Shown here one piece after another: positions 60,928 to 64,000 of a DNA stretch of 64,000 nucleotides (position 1 is the stretch's first letter; each line of letters opens with the position of its first letter). Position numbers and translations under genes: made by a program. Under the pieces are notes generated by a model. That model was not told the origin of the DNA and searched no databases. It saw only the letters and a list, made by a program, of their open reading frames with translations. The DNA comes from Liolophura sinensis (taxonomy: Eukaryota; Mollusca; Polyplacophora; Chitonida; Chitonidae), in assembly GCF_032854445.1 (NCBI RefSeq), contig NC_088303.1, positions 8,813,501 through 8,877,500 of the forward strand, in the 5' to 3' direction.

Positions 60928-63900
60928 GGCTCCAGGCTTAAGCGTCTTCTCTTCAGAGAACCACCTGCACACAAGGGGCTCATTTTGATCAACAAAACAT
61001 GTTCTCTTCAATTGTAATCACTTTTTTTGCTTGAAAATTTAACAATGACTATATATGATAACCTAAGCGTGCATATTTTTATCACTTGAGCTTGAAATTT
61101 TATTTCCACAAAGCACATCAATATGGAGTTGGCCAGTTGAGACATATATTGAGATGAGTTGAGACAAATATTTTAACTCACACCCATTTGCAAACAAATT
61201 ATTTTTGACAAACTCTTACCATTCTTATCACTGGTGTTAGAGTATGAAATACATGTCTACAATCCAATTCATATCCACACTAAAACCTTCAACCAGTTTG
61301 AAACAGTTATCAGGTTATCCAGTTCTACAGAATAATTAAAGAGTAACAGTAAAACTTCATCATCTTATCACATGCACAAGTTTCTGATCTCTATCCATCA
61401 TCACTGCAAATTGCTGACATATATAATATCCATATTTGACTCAAGCCTTTTTTCATATACTGTTTACTTTAATTCTTTAACCTCAGGCCTTCCAATCATC
61501 AGCATAGGAGGAATTTCATTTTATGGTTGGTTTATAGTAAATGAGAAGGAACCCAATTTTGGCCAAAAAAAAAAAAAAAAAAAAAATTAAAATGACTTCC
61601 CTTATTATTAATTACTGAATTCAGAAGAATTGATGTGGCATAAGCTGGAATATTTATTCATTTATATTAATATCTGTATGTAATTTAACAAATGCAACAC
61701 TAAAAAATTTCTCTTATATAATGGTTTATGGATGGAGAAAACTCATGAGTACACTACCACCCTACTCCTGATAGGTACTAATGAACCTCCTGGCTGAATG
61801 TCACAGCCAGAACAGTAATTACTATTCCCACATGAGCCTGCTACAAGAGACCCACAGTTCAATATGCAGATTAATGTAGCAACAGAACTACATTTTTAAC
61901 AAAAGATTTAAAATGTCTTTATGAATTTCAAAAAAGAAACACCCTAAAATAAACATAATTCACACTTTGTGCAAGTTTACATATACTCCATTTCTTCTAA
62001 CTTTTGGGATATGTGGTCTGCTCATTTTAGCCAATACATACGTAATTCTGGCAGGAATGCTGAGTTTCCTTTTTCTCACATTGTTAAACCATCTAATGAA
62101 CAACATCATATCTTTACTTTTCCAAAGGCTGGTAAAGAAATGTAACATTCTACTTTCAACAGTACTGACATCTGTACCAGATTTTAAAAGAATTATGATA
62201 TATATATTTATGTAAAGTCTTAAAAGCAAACCTCACTTAACAAATCCACCACTGGTAGACATTTGTTCAAATCCAGGTTTTGACGCAGAGAACTTTTCAA
62301 TAGTCTGACTGGGTTTAAGGGTTATGGAACCTGGATTTTATTTACACATGTCTTCACAATCTCAAATGGTACATTCTTCATTCTACAACCTATATTCCAT
62401 GTAAGAATAAAAATTCTCCATTCCTTGTACACATCAAAATAACAGCACTTTAGCAAAACACCAGGAGATTGTGAGCTGCAGCCCTTCAGCTGTCTCTACA
62501 ATTTTCTTTCAGGACAAAAAACAAACAATACCACTGAGCCATTGTTTGAACAAGCAAAAATGTCTGGGTAGGTTGATATCCAACTGATTGCATCTTTTCA
62601 TTGATAAATAATACAACAGTAAGTGCTGGTAATCGACAGCGGATTTAACACTTATAAAGACTTAACTCTGAGCATTATGTGTTATTTATGTGTGTTAAAG
62701 ATGTTTTCCTGACATTCACTTCTTGACGTCCACCTGGTGTCAATTACACATTTTAATACATTAAAGAACCATAAAAGCAGAAGGAAAATAACTTTGGTTT
62801 TTTTTTTTTATTGACCACAAAAATATGCCCAACCATGCCAACATCACACCATCATATGCAGTATCTTTATTTTTATTTAAAAAAGAAATATTAACTAAAA
62901 AAAATGAAAAAAACTGAGAATGGATACAGGATGTCCTTTATGAATTTACTCATTATAGTATATACTGGGTTCTGAAGGAGCGATTTAGTCAGCCACATAG
63001 TTTGTATGTTACCCAAAACCCTTTTGTTAGAGGCTAACAATCAAAAAATATTACTTTTGGTGCTGACATACTTTCCAGGAGGATATGTTTCTTCCAAATA
63101 AACAACCAAAAAAAAAAAACCCCCAAAATAAATAGGATTCTCAGACAGAAGCAAAATGAACAACATTGTCATGGCCAAAATTTTAGATCATTTATCACAG
63201 ATCTCATTCTCTGTAACAGTGTCACTACTAGTATTTCCCCACAGTCTGTGTATGGCCTGGGGGTGAAGAGGTCATTCACATCCTCTCTACTGGCTCCATC
63301 ACTCAGTACTGGTTCTTGAAATTTATTTCCTTTAGGCTACAAGTACATGTAGTCAAAGACTGGATGCTTGTCAAAGGCATCAGGGCTCAAACGATAATAA
63401 TAGAAAGTTGGTCAATAGGGACTGATGTCTAAGCCAATACAGCATGGACTTGATCACCTTGGAGGAGGTCAAACCCCACAGCTTCACTCTACTAGACAGA
63501 ACTTACACTTGACAAAACTTTCTGGCAGAGTTAATACTGAGAAAGCAAAGTGATGTTTTCAAAATGATCAGCACACCCTCCAAACTCCCTAACCTTTTTA
63601 GGAAATGAAAAATACAATGCACCTAGGGAAAGGAACATTAAAAATCACACAATTAATTGAATAATAACAGATTGCCAGGATAATGGGGTACCTTAATTTC
63701 CTCATGCTATGACCTGAGTGCCCTGATTCTGTCGTAATATAGGGGTACTATATTTCCAATTTACATACAGATTCACTTCACAAACGCAAGAATGATCAAC
63801 AGACCTCACAGCTTTGGTCCAAATTACTTCAGGTGGGAAAGGTTACAAATTCAACTGTGTAACAATTAAGTTGTATTTATAATATGATAATTAGCAAATC

Positions 63901-64000
63901 AGGTGGGCCTATTCATGAATGATTCGTAGTGGACATGTTTTGATGGATTTTTTTTTCTTTTCAGCTTTTTGTTCAATGCCTTGCATATTCAAAAATTTTT
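60928..64000. other. AT-rich stretch without a recognisable gene
   Basis: Homopolymers (A24 near 61565, T10 near 62800, A10 near 63110) and chance open frames. No exon, RNA gene or element supported. Confidence 0.5.

Noticed and set aside
60858-60990. Minus-strand fragment WFSEEKTLKPGAY followed by a stop after a CAG acceptor
   Set aside because: Very short, overlaps small inverted repeats, and lies next to an assembly gap. No further support.

Overview
The window looks like non-coding DNA from a marine invertebrate nuclear genome, most likely a mollusc or another lophotrochozoan. The reasons are its AT-rich, intron-like sequence with no operons or long credible genes, frequent ACATGTA/TACATGTA words, tRNA-derived SINE copies whose bodies resemble repeats I remember from bivalve and limpet genomes, a MITE family, many minisatellites and a mollusc-style (TTTA)n SINE tail. 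The species cannot be named from the sequence. Two runs of exactly 200 N (2464-2663 and 60609-60808) are assembly gaps of nominal size.

Region 1 (1-17130) is a tandem array of a complex monomer of about 1.3-1.5 kb: one partial and twelve further units, running off the left edge. Each unit starts at a conserved ACTAG next to two small palindromes. It then carries a long unique-looking body, a block of about 190 bp in which CRE, CCAAT, ETS, YY1 and E-box motifs occur in fixed order, and a poly-A/(AAT)n tract. Between that tract and the next ACTAG sit 0-4 copies of a 30-31 bp GGGATCCC hairpin cassette, 15 in total. Units 3-6 and 7-11 repeat the same succession of unit types, including a shared internal deletion in units 4 and 8 and a shared replacement block in units 6 and 11, so there is a higher-order repeat. 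The array stops abruptly at the last hairpin.

Region 2 (17131-29000) begins with a tRNA-like SINE head. It then has a 2 kb CAGACAG/CCTCCCA minisatellite built on a 17 bp unit (with 34 and 51 bp higher-order forms), the only exon I can support (22729-22906, minus strand), SINE fragments, a 14 bp minisatellite, a 24 bp perfect palindrome and a diverged tandem element ending at about 27716.

Region 3 (29000-46000) contains three copies of a short TIR element (MITE), a 16-copy 59 bp minisatellite with a CRE octamer in nearly every unit, a tRNA-derived SINE, a possible fold-back element and a 14/16 bp CACACGTCACAG minisatellite whose long open frames are artefacts.

Region 4 (46000-64000) has a weak candidate promoter/first exon near 47 kb, a 21-copy 58 bp minisatellite, an adjacent inverted-repeat element, a second copy of the 41 kb SINE and a 13-copy 26 bp minisatellite. 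The rest is featureless AT-rich DNA, probably introns or intergenic sequence.

No intact protein-coding gene, rRNA gene, functional tRNA gene, CRISPR array or autonomous transposon was found.
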